A DNA stretch of 64,000 bases from JBCCGG01 sp039029395 (GCA_039029395.1 JBCCGG010000006.1:117320-181319); one strand, 5' to 3'. Shown: positions 8,924-17,742, counted from the stretch's first letter. Notes: a model not told the origin generated them from the letters alone. A program made the numbers and translations.

Positions 8924-8989
8924 GCCAATGATGCGCTCCACGGCGCGGACCGGAAGGGCGATGCGGTCGATGTTGCGCTGAGTGATCAC
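8924..8989 (-). pseudogene. Remnant of a VOC-family gene 5' end
   Basis: From a GTG at 8989, 22 codons read VITQRNIDRIALPVRAVERI plus IG, against VITVRNIDHIVLRVRDVERM plus IG at the start of the intact VOC gene at 5693: 16 of 22 residues and about 49 of 66 bases agree by hand alignment. After IG the similarity stops. It sits 5' of the kinase/TolB gene on the same strand. Interpreted as a decayed partial duplicate of a VOC gene. Confidence 0.6.
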
Positions 8990-9112
8990 GGCGATGACCC
9001 GCTGCACGGAAGTAAGCGTTAGTATGAAAGTTAGGCGCCTCGGCCTGACCTTCAATAGGCTTACCGCACCAATCCAGGGGCTGGTGTCATTCGCGCGGCC
9101 AAGGCAAGGCGT

Positions 9113-9964
9113 TTAGGTCGGCGTGATCCCGCGGATTCGCTCGGAGCGGCGGCGCAGCAGCTCGACCGAGGTGAGCAGGCAGATCGAGACCAGAACAAGG
9201 AGCGTGGCGACCGCCAGGATGGTCGGGCTGATCTGCTCGCGGATGCCGGAGAACATCTGCCAGGGAATCGTGCGCTGCTCGAAGGAGCCGACGAAGAGCA
9301 CGACGACCACCTCATCGAACGAGGTGACGAAGGCAAAGAGCGCGCCCGAGATCACGCCGGGCAGGATCAGCGGCATGATGACCTTGAAGAACACGGTCTG
9401 AGGCGTCGCCCCGCACATCAGCCCAGCGCGCACCAGGGACTGATCGAAGCCGACCAAGGTCGCGGTCACGGTGATTACCACAAAGGGCGTGCCAAGCGCG
9501 GTGTGGGCCAGGATGATGCCCAGGTGGGTCGAGGCCAGGCCGATCTTGGTGTAGAAGAAATACATGCCGGCGGCCGAGATGATCAGCGGCACCACCATGG
9601 GCGAGATCAGGATCGCCATGATCGTCGTGCGGTAGGGCATTGAGGGCCGGCTCAGACCTAGCGCCGCGACCGTGCCGAGAGCGGTCGCCAGGATGGTCGA
9701 GAAGAAGGCGATGATCACGCTGTTCTTGACGGCGCCCTGCCAGTTCAAGCTATTGAAGAACTCCAGATACCACTTGAGTGAATAGCCCGCCGGGTCGAGC
9801 GCCAGCATCTCCGGCGTGAAGGTGAAGAACGGCACCGCATTGAACGACAGCGGAATGATCACCACGATCGGTGCGATCAGGAAGAAGAAGATGCAGCCGC
9901 AGATGAAGCGGAAGGTGTAGTACCAGGTCCGCTCCAAAGGACCCGCATAGGCTGGTAGTGCCAT
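9113..9964 (-). CDS. ABC transporter permease, PotC-like
   Basis: 283 residues with about six membrane helices and the binding-protein-dependent permease EAA-type loop near AGLMCGATPQTVFFKVIMPLILPGVISG. Last gene of a five-gene operon running ATPase, two binding proteins, permease 1, permease 2. It starts 6 bases after the stop of permease 1. By family, it forms the inner-membrane channel with permease 1 for a polyamine or similar cationic/organic solute; the actual substrate cannot be read from sequence. Confidence 0.9.
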   Translation of the reverse strand: MALPAYAGPLERTWYYTFRFICGCIFFFLIAPIVVIIPLSFNAVPFFTFTPEMLALDPAGYSLKWYLEFFNSLNWQGAVKNSVIIAFFSTILATALGTVAALGLSRPSMPYRTTIMAILISPMVVPLIISAAGMYFFYTKIGLASTHLGIILAHTALGTPFVVITVTATLVGFDQSLVRAGLMCGATPQTVFFKVIMPLILPGVISGALFAFVTSFDEVVVVLFVGSFEQRTIPWQMFSGIREQISPTILAVATLLVLVSICLLTSVELLRRRSERIRGITPT

Positions 9965-9970
9965 CTTTCC

Positions 9971-11260
9971 TTACCCCAGCTTCATATTATCGATGCCGAC
10001 GATCTTGTCGTAGATGATGTAGAGTGCGAGCACGAGCCCCAGCAGGATCACGCCGAGCGCGGCGGCCAGGCCCCAATTGAGCGAGACCGACATGTGGTAG
10101 GCGATGAAGTTGCTGATCAGCGTGCCTTGGGTGCCGCCGACCAGGGCCGGCGTGATGTAGTAGCCGATTGCGATGATAAAGACCAAGATGCCGCCGGCGC
10201 CGATGCCAGGCACGGTCTGCGGCACGTAGACCCGGACGAAAGCGAGCGTCGGATTGGCGCCGAGCGAGCGGGCCGCGCGCATGTAGCTTGGTGGAATCGT
10301 CTTCATGACCGAGAACAGCGGCAGCACCATGAAGGGAAGCAGCACGTGGGTCATGGCAACGATGGTGCCGACCTGATTGTGGATCATGCGTAATCGGCCG
10401 TCGTCGCTGATCAGGCCGATCGAGACCAAAATGTCGTTGATGATGCCCTCCTGCTGGAGGATCGCGATCCAAGCCGAGGTGCGCACCAAGAGCGAGGTCC
10501 AAAACGGCAGCAGTACGAGGATCAAGAGCAGGTTGCTCTTGGCCGTCGGCAGGGTCGCCAGGAGATAGGATATCGGGAAGCCCAGGATCAGGCAGAGCAC
10601 TGTGATCAACGCACTCATCCACATGGTGCGCCAGAACAGGTTGAGATAGATCTGTCGCTCAGGCGGCTGGCTGACCACGCCGCCGTCGGGCGAGATCTTG
10701 CGGTCGAGCGCGGCCAGGAAATAGGACGGCGTGAAAGCGCCGCTTTCGCGCTTGATGGTGTTCCAGGTAGAGAGTTTGCCCCAGCCCTTGTTGGCCTTGA
10801 TGATCTGCTCCTTGTAGGGCCCTTCCTCGATCTTTTTGAACTTGCGCGGCGAGGAGCGGAAGATGCTTGACATGCCCGGCTCTTCGTAGTTGAGGCGGGT
10901 GCCGACCTTACCGATGGTTTTGTTCTGGCGGCCCTCCGCGACATCGTGGAACAGGGCCTCGTAGACCGCCTCGTCCGGCAGCTCACCGGAACGTTCGTCC
11001 CAGTTCTGCAGCAGCGGAACCGTGCGGTGTAGAACCCTGGACACCAGGGAGTTCTCGACGCTACGGAAGGTCATTTCGCCGATCGGAATCAGGAAGGTCA
11101 CCAGGATGAAGATCAGCAGCGGCGCCACCAGCGCGAATGCGCGCCATTTGTTCTGGCGCTCGGCCGCCCGCAAGCTGGCCTTCAAGGGCTTGCCGTCGGC
11201 CGTGGTTAAGACGCTCGGGGCCGGGGCTGCCGGGGCGATTGCTTCAGCTTGCGCCATCAC
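9971..11260 (-). CDS. ABC transporter permease, PotB-like, with large periplasmic insertion
   Basis: 429 residues, longer than the ~280-300 usual for PotB. The first helix (WRAFALVAPLLIFILVTFLI, ~39-58) is separated from the core of five helices (from ~208) by about 150 mostly polar residues that should be periplasmic. The permease core has the EAA-like loop AARSLGANPTLAFVRVYVPQTVPGIGAG. It pairs with the PotC-like permease downstream. The insertion probably contacts the binding protein, which is an inference. Confidence 0.9.
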   Translation of the reverse strand: MMAQAEAIAPAAPAPSVLTTADGKPLKASLRAAERQNKWRAFALVAPLLIFILVTFLIPIGEMTFRSVENSLVSRVLHRTVPLLQNWDERSGELPDEAVYEALFHDVAEGRQNKTIGKVGTRLNYEEPGMSSIFRSSPRKFKKIEEGPYKEQIIKANKGWGKLSTWNTIKRESGAFTPSYFLAALDRKISPDGGVVSQPPERQIYLNLFWRTMWMSALITVLCLILGFPISYLLATLPTAKSNLLLILVLLPFWTSLLVRTSAWIAILQQEGIINDILVSIGLISDDGRLRMIHNQVGTIVAMTHVLLPFMVLPLFSVMKTIPPSYMRAARSLGANPTLAFVRVYVPQTVPGIGAGGILVFIIAIGYYITPALVGGTQGTLISNFIAYHMSVSLNWGLAAALGVILLGLVLALYIIYDKIVGIDNMKLG

Positions 11261-11327
11261 CTCTGTCCTTCCACCAAAAAAGTCGCAAACAAATATTCAA
11301 GACAAAACGGCCGGAGCCAGAAAGCGC

Positions 11328-11353
11328 GGGGCGGGAACTTTTGCTCCCGCCCC
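11328..11353 (-). terminator. Intra-operon hairpin after second binding-protein gene
   Basis: GGGGCGGGA at 11328-11336 pairs with TCCCGCCCC at 11345-11353 (9 bp, 8-base loop). It lies 14 bases after the binding-protein stop and about 70 bases before the permease start. There is no clear T-run, so it is more likely a 3' stabilising or attenuating hairpin that keeps binding-protein mRNA more abundant than permease mRNA. Confidence 0.6.
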
Positions 11354-11366
11354 ATGTTCAACTCAG

Positions 11367-12470
11367 TTACTGAGCCAGCCAGGCATTGAACCGCTCGTCC
11401 ATGGAGGCGGTGTTGTCCGCCCACCACTCGTAGTTAAAGAGCAGGGTGTGCTTGGCGTTGCCCGGGTCGGTCGGCATGTGCGGCGCCATATCGATGCCGA
11501 GATCGGCGTGCTTGCCGACCAAGGGGGCCGAGGACTTGCGGGTCGGCCCGTAGGAGATGTACTTGGCTTGGTCCGCGAGGCGCTGGGTGTCGGTCGCATA
11601 GCGCAGGAACTTCTTGACCTCGTCGATGTTCTTGCCGCCGGCCGGAATCACCCAACCGTCGATGTCGAACACCTGCCAATCCCACATCATGCCGATCGGC
11701 TGCTTCTCTTCCTCGATGGCCGAGAACAGTCGGCCATTGTAGGCCGAGGCCATGACCACTTCGCCGTCAGCCAGCAGCTGGGTCGGCTGAGCACCCTTGG
11801 TCCACCAGACCGTCTGATCCTTGATGGTATCGAGCTTCTTGAAGGCCCGGTCGACGCCCTCGGGCGTGGAAAGCACATCGTAAACGTCATCGGGATCGAC
11901 GCCGTCGGCGATCAGCGCCCACTCCAGATTGTTGAAGGGCCGCTTCTGCAGGGCACGCTTGCCGGGGAACTTCTCCAGATCAAAAACGTCGGCGATGGTG
12001 GTCGGCGCATTTTCCAGCTTGTCTGTACGGTAGCCGAAGGTCGTCGAATAGACGATCTGCGGGATGAAGCAGGTGGTGTCGCCAGGCGTCAGCATACCGT
12101 CGATAAAGTCCTGGGTCGCCGGCGTGCCGTCCGGCGCGGGCGCCAGCAGCTCGTCGTGATCGATCTCCAGCACCAGGCCCTCGTCGCACGCAATGATCGT
12201 GTCGGAGGCGATCATGTCGACCAGATCCCAGGTCGTGTTACCGGCTTCCGCCTGGGCGCGCAGCTTGGCGAGACCCTCCGAGGCGGAATCGTCGTTAAGT
12301 ATCTTAATGCCCGGATTGGCCGCCATGTAGGGCTCGTGATAGGCCTTCTGCTGGCTCGCCGTGTAGGCGCCGCCCCAGGAAACGACCACGAGGTCCTTGG
12401 CTTGCGCGGCGAAGCTGAAAGCGACAACGCCAGCCAAGGTAAGGGTGGTGGTTCTGACAAGAGAATTCAT
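11367..12470 (-). CDS. ABC transporter solute-binding protein, PotD-like (copy 2)
   Basis: 367 residues from the ATG at 12470; GGGAG lies about 14 bases upstream. Signal peptide to AAQA (residue ~23), then KDLVVVSWGGAYTASQQKAY, the usual opening of periplasmic polyamine-type binding proteins (family 1/8 SBPs). It is about 93% identical to copy 1 (27 differences counted by eye over 367 residues), which lies directly upstream. Differences cluster at residues ~150-205 and near the C-terminus. The substitutions may tune ligand range or simply be drift. Confidence 0.9.
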   Translation of the reverse strand: MNSLVRTTTLTLAGVVAFSFAAQAKDLVVVSWGGAYTASQQKAYHEPYMAANPGIKILNDDSASEGLAKLRAQAEAGNTTWDLVDMIASDTIIACDEGLVLEIDHDELLAPAPDGTPATQDFIDGMLTPGDTTCFIPQIVYSTTFGYRTDKLENAPTTIADVFDLEKFPGKRALQKRPFNNLEWALIADGVDPDDVYDVLSTPEGVDRAFKKLDTIKDQTVWWTKGAQPTQLLADGEVVMASAYNGRLFSAIEEEKQPIGMMWDWQVFDIDGWVIPAGGKNIDEVKKFLRYATDTQRLADQAKYISYGPTRKSSAPLVGKHADLGIDMAPHMPTDPGNAKHTLLFNYEWWADNTASMDERFNAWLAQ

Positions 12471-12490
12471 CGGTTTTTTGTCTCCCTGTT

Positions 12491-12522
12491 GGGCGGGGCC
12501 GCGTGTTTCCGCGGCCCCGCCC
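12491..12522 (-). terminator. Strong GC hairpin between the two binding-protein genes
   Basis: GGGCGGGGCCGCG at 12491-12503 pairs perfectly with CGCGGCCCCGCCC at 12510-12522 (13 bp, 6-base loop). It is about 14 bases after the stop of copy 1 and ahead of the ribosome-binding site of copy 2. There is no T-tract, so partial termination or mRNA 3'-end protection is likely. Confidence 0.65.
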
Positions 12523-12535
12523 GATCCGACTTTTC

Positions 12536-13639
12536 TTACTGCGCTAACCAGGCATTGAAACGCTCGTCGAGCGAGGCCCGATTGTCCGCCCACCACTCAT
12601 AGTTAAAGAGCAGCGTGTTCTTGGCGTTGTTGGGGTCGGTCGGCATGTGCGGCGCCATGTCGATGCCGAGGGTCGCGTGCTTGCCGACCATAGGGGCCGA
12701 GGACTTGCGGGTCGGCCCGTAGGAGATGAACTTGGCCTGGTCCGCGAGGCGCTGGGTGTCCGTGGCGTACCTGACGAACTTCTTGACTTCCTCGATGTTC
12801 TTGCCGCCGGCCGGGATGACCCAACCGTCAATGTCGAACACCTGCCAATCCCACATCATGCCGATCGGCTGCTTCTCTTCCTCGATGGCCGAGAACAGGC
12901 GGCCGTTGTAGGCCGAGGCCATGACAACCTCGCCGTCCGCCAGCAGCTGGGTCGGCTGGGCGCCCTTCGTCCACCAGACAGTTTGGTCCTTGATCGTATC
13001 GAGCTTCTTGAAGGCCCGGTCGACGCCTTCAGGCGTGTCCAACACCTCATAAACGTCGGCAGCATCGACGCCGTCGGCGATCAGCGCCCATTCCAGGTTT
13101 CCGATCGGCTTCTTCTCAAGCGAGCGCTTGCCGGGGAACTTCTCCAGATCGAAAACATCGGCGATGGTCGTCGGCGCCTCGGGCACCTTGTCGGTGCGAT
13201 AGCCGAAGGTCGTCGAATAGACGATCTGCGGGATGAAGCAGGTCGTATCGCCCGGCGTCAGCATGCCCTCGATGAAGTCCTGGGTCGCCGGCGTGCCGTC
13301 CGGCGCGGGCGCCAGAAGCTCGTCGTGATCGATCTCCAGCACCAGACCCTCATCGCACGCGATGATCGTGTCCGAAGCCACCATGTCGACCAGATCCCAG
13401 GTCGTGTTGCCGGCCTCGTCCTGCGCGCGCAGTTTGGCGAGCCCTTCCGAGGCGGAATCGTCGTTCAGGATCTTGATGTCAGGATTGGCCGCCATGTAGG
13501 GCTCGTGATAGGCCTTCTGCTGGCTCGCCGTGTAGGCGCCGCCCCAGGAAACGACCACGAGGTCCTTGGCTTGCGCGGCGAAGCTGAAAGCGACAACGCC
13601 AGCCAAGGTAATGGTGGTGGTTCTAACCAGTGATATCAT
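12536..13639 (-). CDS. ABC transporter solute-binding protein, PotD-like (copy 1)
   Basis: 367 residues from the ATG at 13639 with GGGAG about 9 bases upstream. Same signal peptide and mature opening (KDLVVVSWGGAYTASQQKAY) as copy 2. It is the second gene of the transporter operon, following the ATPase by ~130 bases. The two copies share part of their 5' leader as well (a CAACAGGGAGA stretch before each gene), so the duplication unit included the ribosome-binding site. Confidence 0.9.
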   Translation of the reverse strand: MISLVRTTTITLAGVVAFSFAAQAKDLVVVSWGGAYTASQQKAYHEPYMAANPDIKILNDDSASEGLAKLRAQDEAGNTTWDLVDMVASDTIIACDEGLVLEIDHDELLAPAPDGTPATQDFIEGMLTPGDTTCFIPQIVYSTTFGYRTDKVPEAPTTIADVFDLEKFPGKRSLEKKPIGNLEWALIADGVDAADVYEVLDTPEGVDRAFKKLDTIKDQTVWWTKGAQPTQLLADGEVVMASAYNGRLFSAIEEEKQPIGMMWDWQVFDIDGWVIPAGGKNIEEVKKFVRYATDTQRLADQAKFISYGPTRKSSAPMVGKHATLGIDMAPHMPTDPNNAKNTLLFNYEWWADNRASLDERFNAWLAQ

Positions 13640-13771
13640 TCTCGTCAGTCTCCCTGTTGTGCTCCGGGTCCTGCTTTCTCCGCGGCCCCGGTTTCAGATT
13701 CAACTCCTGGCGTCAATCTGCTAGCTGATGCCAAGAGACCGTTACAGCGCCCAAGTCCGTCTTGGGGCGCC

Positions 13772-14863
13772 TCATGCATCCAGGGCTCGGCAATCCTCCG
13801 GATACCAGCCCACATTGAGTGTCTGCCCTGTCTCCAGGTTGATGTGGCCGGACGCGTTGGGCATCTTGACCACGAAATCGTCGTGCCCGCAGACCTTGAT
13901 CCGCGTGCGCACGTGGTCGCCCAGGTAGATCACCTCCTCGACCTGGGCGCCGAACACGTTGGGGAAGGCCCCTTCGGCCGCGTCCAGGGTGACCCGCTCG
14001 GGCCTGAGCGAGAGGGTCGAGCGGCTGCCGACCCCGCCGTGGTTGACCGACAGCGCCCGAATTGTCGAGCCGTTGACCTGCACCGTGCAAAGGTCGCCAT
14101 CGGTCTCTTTGACTTCTCCCAAAAGCTTGTTGTTTTCGCCGATGAACGCCGCGACGAAGGCGTTGTCGGGCTTCTCGTAGAGCATCTCGGGAGAGGCGAG
14201 CTGCTGGATCACGCCGTCATTGAACACCGCAATTCGGTTCGACATGGTCAGCGCTTCCGACTGATCGTGGGTGACGTAGACCATGCTCACCCCGAGATTC
14301 TCGTGAATGTGCTTGATCTCGTACTGCATCTCCTCGCGCAGGTTCTTGTCGAGCGCGCCCAAGGGCTCGTCCATCAGCACCAAATTGGGCTCGAAGACCA
14401 GCGAGCGGGCGACCGCCACGCGCTGCTGCTGGCCGCCGGAGAGCTGCGCCGGGCGCCGGTCGCCGAAGGCTGAGAGGCGCACCATATCGAGCGCGCGCTG
14501 CACTTTCTCGTCGGTCTCGGCCTTGGGCTTCTTGCGCACTTGAAGCGGGAAGGCCAGGTTCTCCGCCACCGTCATGTGGGGGAACAGCGCGTAGTTCTGG
14601 AACACCATGCCGATGCCCCGCTTATGGGGCGGCACGTTGTTGATCGGAGTGTCGTTGAGATAGATCTCGCCGTGGGTCGCGGTTTCGAACCCAGCGAGCA
14701 TCATTAGGACTGTGGTCTTTCCGGAGCCCGAGGGCCCCAGCATGGTCAGGAACTCGCCGCGGTCGACGTCAAGGTTCAGATTTTTGACGACCAGGATCTC
14801 GCCGTCATAGCTTTTCTGAACGCCCTCGAAGCGGACGATGTAGTCGCTGCCCCCATTGCTCAT
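13772..14863 (-). CDS. ABC transporter ATP-binding protein, PotA-like
   Basis: 363 residues. Walker A GPSGSGKT (43-50), Q-loop VFQNYALFPHMTV, signature LSGGQQQRVAVARSL, Walker B LVLMDEPLGALD, H-loop VYVTHDQSEAL, and a C-terminal TOBE domain (residues ~240-360) as in PotA/UgpC-type importers. First gene of the operon, so the promoter should lie between 14864 and 15143. It energises the two permeases. Confidence 0.95.
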   Translation of the reverse strand: MSNGGSDYIVRFEGVQKSYDGEILVVKNLNLDVDRGEFLTMLGPSGSGKTTVLMMLAGFETATHGEIYLNDTPINNVPPHKRGIGMVFQNYALFPHMTVAENLAFPLQVRKKPKAETDEKVQRALDMVRLSAFGDRRPAQLSGGQQQRVAVARSLVFEPNLVLMDEPLGALDKNLREEMQYEIKHIHENLGVSMVYVTHDQSEALTMSNRIAVFNDGVIQQLASPEMLYEKPDNAFVAAFIGENNKLLGEVKETDGDLCTVQVNGSTIRALSVNHGGVGSRSTLSLRPERVTLDAAEGAFPNVFGAQVEEVIYLGDHVRTRIKVCGHDDFVVKMPNASGHINLETGQTLNVGWYPEDCRALDA

Positions 14864-15018
14864 GAAGCCTCACCCCGTTTCCCTTGCCTAAACGCATGCG
14901 TCTTTACGCTTATTTTTTTGTCCAGCAAATGATACGCGACTTTGCCAGACTTGGGGAGTCTCTATTGAGCTGTCCTAAAGTCAAGAGCGAAGTTACTGGA
15001 GATCAACCCAAATTGACC

Positions 15019-15046
15019 GGGGCCCAGGACACTCGTGCCGGGCCCC
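15019..15046 (-). terminator. Hairpin in the tadE-ABC operon gap
   Basis: GGGGCCC at 15019-15025 pairs with GGGCCCC at 15040-15046 with a 14-base loop. It lies downstream of the tadE gene ending at 15144, and ahead of the ABC ATPase start on the same strand. Likely the end of the tad transcript; no clear T-run is visible. Confidence 0.45.
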
Positions 15047-15143
15047 GTGGGTGCCACTCTATTCTATTGAGGGTCGAGAAACTTGTCCTGAGTTGCTCTA
15101 GTTCCGGCGCGCGTTTGCTTCGAACACAGCGCTGACCTGGCGG

Positions 15144-15695
15144 TCACTGGAGCTCGTTCAGGGGTCCGAAACGAGGGCGATGGGTCCCGGTGTAATAAAT
15201 TGTCTGAGAGGTGGTGACGACACCGAAAAAGGGTTCGTAGTCGTAGAACACCTCGGCAATGATGACGTTCTCGTCAGGGCGCATAGTGAAGCCGTCGGGC
15301 AATACTGCCGTCTGTCCGGCGCCACTGCCGATCTCACTGGTTCCAGTACCGGTGCCGGCACCGTCGAACTGCCAGTCGATGCTCGGCGTCTCATTGGCAA
15401 TCGTGCTCACCGAGGTGATGATCAGCAGCCCGTCGTCGCCCAGATCGAAGGGGTTGAGAATGAACTCGGCCGCCTCGAAGACCTGCTGTACATCCGCCGC
15501 CGTCAACTCCTCCGCCCGGCTGACCAGGTCGCTGCTATCGGCTGCAACCCGGCTTAGCTTTTGGTGCAACAGCATGAATCGACCGACCTCGAATCCGCCA
15601 AGCAAAAGCAGGAAGAACAGTGTTGCGGCGAAAGCGAACTCGACCATGACCGAGCCTTCGCGCCCACGACAAAAGCGTGCTATTGCAATCAACAT
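15144..15695 (-). CDS. TadE-like pilus assembly protein
   Basis: 183 residues. The N-terminus has a short basic segment, then SVMVEFAFAATLFFLLLLGG, the TadE-type pseudopilin-like motif (prepilin-like glutamate in a hydrophobic helix). The rest is an extracytoplasmic domain with a Gly/Thr-rich stretch (GAGTGTGTSEIGSG). GGAG lies ~7 bases before the ATG and the start overlaps the upstream tadE gene by 7 bases. Third gene of a three-gene operon. Confidence 0.85.
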   Translation of the reverse strand: MLIAIARFCRGREGSVMVEFAFAATLFFLLLLGGFEVGRFMLLHQKLSRVAADSSDLVSRAEELTAADVQQVFEAAEFILNPFDLGDDGLLIITSVSTIANETPSIDWQFDGAGTGTGTSEIGSGAGQTAVLPDGFTMRPDENVIIAEVFYDYEPFFGVVTTSQTIYYTGTHRPRFGPLNELQ

Positions 15696-16288
15696 CCGGG
15701 ATCTCCAGCCTCGAAGGGCTCGTTGCGCACGGCAACGCTGGCTTCAAGGTCGAGCTTGCCGTCGTCGCCTATGGCGTCTCCCAGAAAGCCGAGCATCAGG
15801 TCCAGGGGATAGTCGATCTTGTAGAGCACGATTTCGCCGCCCACGCCGAGGCCGGCGCGGCCCATGTCCGGATCCCACTTGCTATTGCAGTTGATATCGG
15901 TGAAGGGCTCGCCCGCATCATATGTGCCGTTGCCGTTGGAGTCGGTGTAGGGCTCCGGATCGCCGATTAGGGCGAAGTTCGGGTAGATCAGGGTTGAGAG
16001 ATTGGATTGATCGACTTGGAAAAGGCCTGCGCCATGGTGGTTGATTAAGCCCAAGATCTGCTGCTCGCGCGTGGCATTGTCATCGGCCTCCAGACCGGTG
16101 ATGCCGAAGCGCGAGGCCTCGCGTAAGCCACCCTCGAGCAGGCTGATCACCAGGGTGATGCGGGCCAGCTCCATGATACCCACGATGAAAGTCAGCAGCA
16201 GCGGGATTACGAAGGCGAACTCCACCACCGCGGCGCCCTCCCGACAGGCACCAAAGCGGCGCAGACACAGTTTCCAAGCTCGGCTCAT
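15689..16288 (-). CDS. TadE-like pilus assembly protein with calcium-loop-like insert
   Basis: 199 residues. AAVVEFAFVIPLLLTFIVGI is the TadE helix with its conserved glutamate. Residues ~115-145 contain two Asp/Asn-rich loops (TDSNGNGTYDAGEPFTDINC then SKWDPD), of the D-x-N-x-N-G type found in thrombospondin-3/dockerin-like calcium sites. Middle gene, overlapping tadG by 4 bases (ATGA) and the next tadE by 7. Minor pilin or assembly factor is inferred. Confidence 0.85.
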   Translation of the reverse strand: MSRAWKLCLRRFGACREGAAVVEFAFVIPLLLTFIVGIMELARITLVISLLEGGLREASRFGITGLEADDNATREQQILGLINHHGAGLFQVDQSNLSTLIYPNFALIGDPEPYTDSNGNGTYDAGEPFTDINCNSKWDPDMGRAGLGVGGEIVLYKIDYPLDLMLGFLGDAIGDDGKLDLEASVAVRNEPFEAGDPGC

Positions 16289-17742
16289 TTCGAAAGTCTC
16301 AACTCCGAGAGGTGGTTGGCGATCTCGGCAAAGACCTCGCGCAGGGCGTCGCCGTCAGGCGCGAAGTAGTAATAGGGGTCGTTGGGCTCCGACGCGACCG
16401 CCTTCATGAGTTCGGCCAGCGACCCTGAGTCGTGGTAGAATTGGATGGCGTAGATCTTGATGCCCCCGGCCTTGATGTTCTGGGCCGCGTGCAGCAAGCG
16501 GTCGTTCATGCCGTTCGGACCGGCCGCGGTACCTTGGCCGAAGACGCTCAGATTGTCGTTGGGCGGGTTGCCGAATTCCGAGTAGCCATCACCGAAGTAG
16601 CCGTGGTTCTCGCCGTCGGTCAGCAGCACGATGGCACGCTGATGGTTGCCCTTGGGAAACGGATTGGCTTGATCGAAGGGCACGCCTGGAGTCAGCACAC
16701 GCCAGGCCCATACTAGACCCTGGGGAATGTTGGTGGCCCCTTCAGGTGCGGTCAGGTCATTGATCGCGTCCTTGATGGTCTGCTTCGTGTTTGTCAGCGG
16801 TGTGATACCATGCGAGAGGCAAGGGCAGGATTTCCAGTTTCCGCTGGTGTCGCAGGAAGAGGTTCCGCCAGTCTCGCCTTCCGGGCCGATCGGGTGCCAG
16901 CCCTCCCAGTTCACGCCTTCGATCGTGGCCGGGCCCAAGAGGGTGTCGGCATCGTCGTCAACCTCGTTGTCCGAGTAGCGGGCATAGGTGCACCCGCGCC
17001 AATTGCTTGGCGGCTCGGAAAGCAGGGGCACCGGCGACCGGCTCGAGAACCATAGACCACCCGACTGGGTGACCGAGCCCGCGCCCGAGCCGCTGCCCGC
17101 CAGCTTGACGTTAACCTTGTCTGTCCAGGGCACCAGGCCGATGTTGAGGTGCTCCTTGGTAGCGTCGTCGCCGAACAGGATGTTCACCAGATCATTGGCC
17201 GCACCGCGCGCGGCGCCAATCCGCGTGCCGCCCGATCCGTCGGAGCGGTCCATCGACCCGGACATATCTACCGACAGCACGATATCCATGCTGGTCGTCT
17301 TGCGGGTCACTTCACTGCTCGAGGAAATGATCATGTCGTCCTGGCCGAAGACCTGCATGAAGGTCGTGCCGAGGTCGGCGCTGGCCGAGAGGGTGATGAC
17401 TTCCTTCTTGGCATCAACTTGAGGCGGATCCAGAGTGACATCCGCGCCCATGTAGCCGGGCGGGAAGTTGGCATCGAAGTACATCTGAATGTCGGCTTGG
17501 AAGTCGTCCTCGTTGAACACCACTTGTGCACCGGCCAGCGCCGCCGCGTCGAGCGCTTCGCCAAGCCGTGCCTTGACCATATAGCCGCGGGTCGCGTCGA
17601 CCGCGAGGCCGATGAAGCCAATCAAGGGGATCAGGGTGACCGCGACCAGGGGCAGCGCGCCGCCTTCCCGCGATGAGAGAAAGCCGCGCCACTTGGCTCG
17701 AGAAGACTTGCTGCATTTGTCGTAACTGCGCTTCTTTACCAT
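16285..17742 (-). CDS. TadG-like protein with von Willebrand A domain
   Basis: 485 residues. An N-terminal membrane segment (LPLVAVTLIPLIGFIGLAVD, ~31-50) is the TadG/Flp-type motif. A VWA domain starts at ~152, with the MIDAS sequence DMSGS (159-163) and a later TDGENHG. It ends with a conserved FAEIANHLSELRLSK. GGAGG stands 9 bases before the ATG. By family, it takes part in surface Tad pilus assembly or adhesion. No tadA/B/C, cpaB or secretin gene is present in the window, so this is an orphan cluster. Confidence 0.9.
   Translation of the reverse strand: MVKKRSYDKCSKSSRAKWRGFLSSREGGALPLVAVTLIPLIGFIGLAVDATRGYMVKARLGEALDAAALAGAQVVFNEDDFQADIQMYFDANFPPGYMGADVTLDPPQVDAKKEVITLSASADLGTTFMQVFGQDDMIISSSSEVTRKTTSMDIVLSVDMSGSMDRSDGSGGTRIGAARGAANDLVNILFGDDATKEHLNIGLVPWTDKVNVKLAGSGSGAGSVTQSGGLWFSSRSPVPLLSEPPSNWRGCTYARYSDNEVDDDADTLLGPATIEGVNWEGWHPIGPEGETGGTSSCDTSGNWKSCPCLSHGITPLTNTKQTIKDAINDLTAPEGATNIPQGLVWAWRVLTPGVPFDQANPFPKGNHQRAIVLLTDGENHGYFGDGYSEFGNPPNDNLSVFGQGTAAGPNGMNDRLLHAAQNIKAGGIKIYAIQFYHDSGSLAELMKAVASEPNDPYYYFAPDGDALREVFAEIANHLSELRLSK

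Noticed and set aside
11022..12602. Long plus-strand open frames across the transporter operon
   Set aside because: GC-rich antisense shadows of the binding-protein and permease genes. They show no family resemblance.
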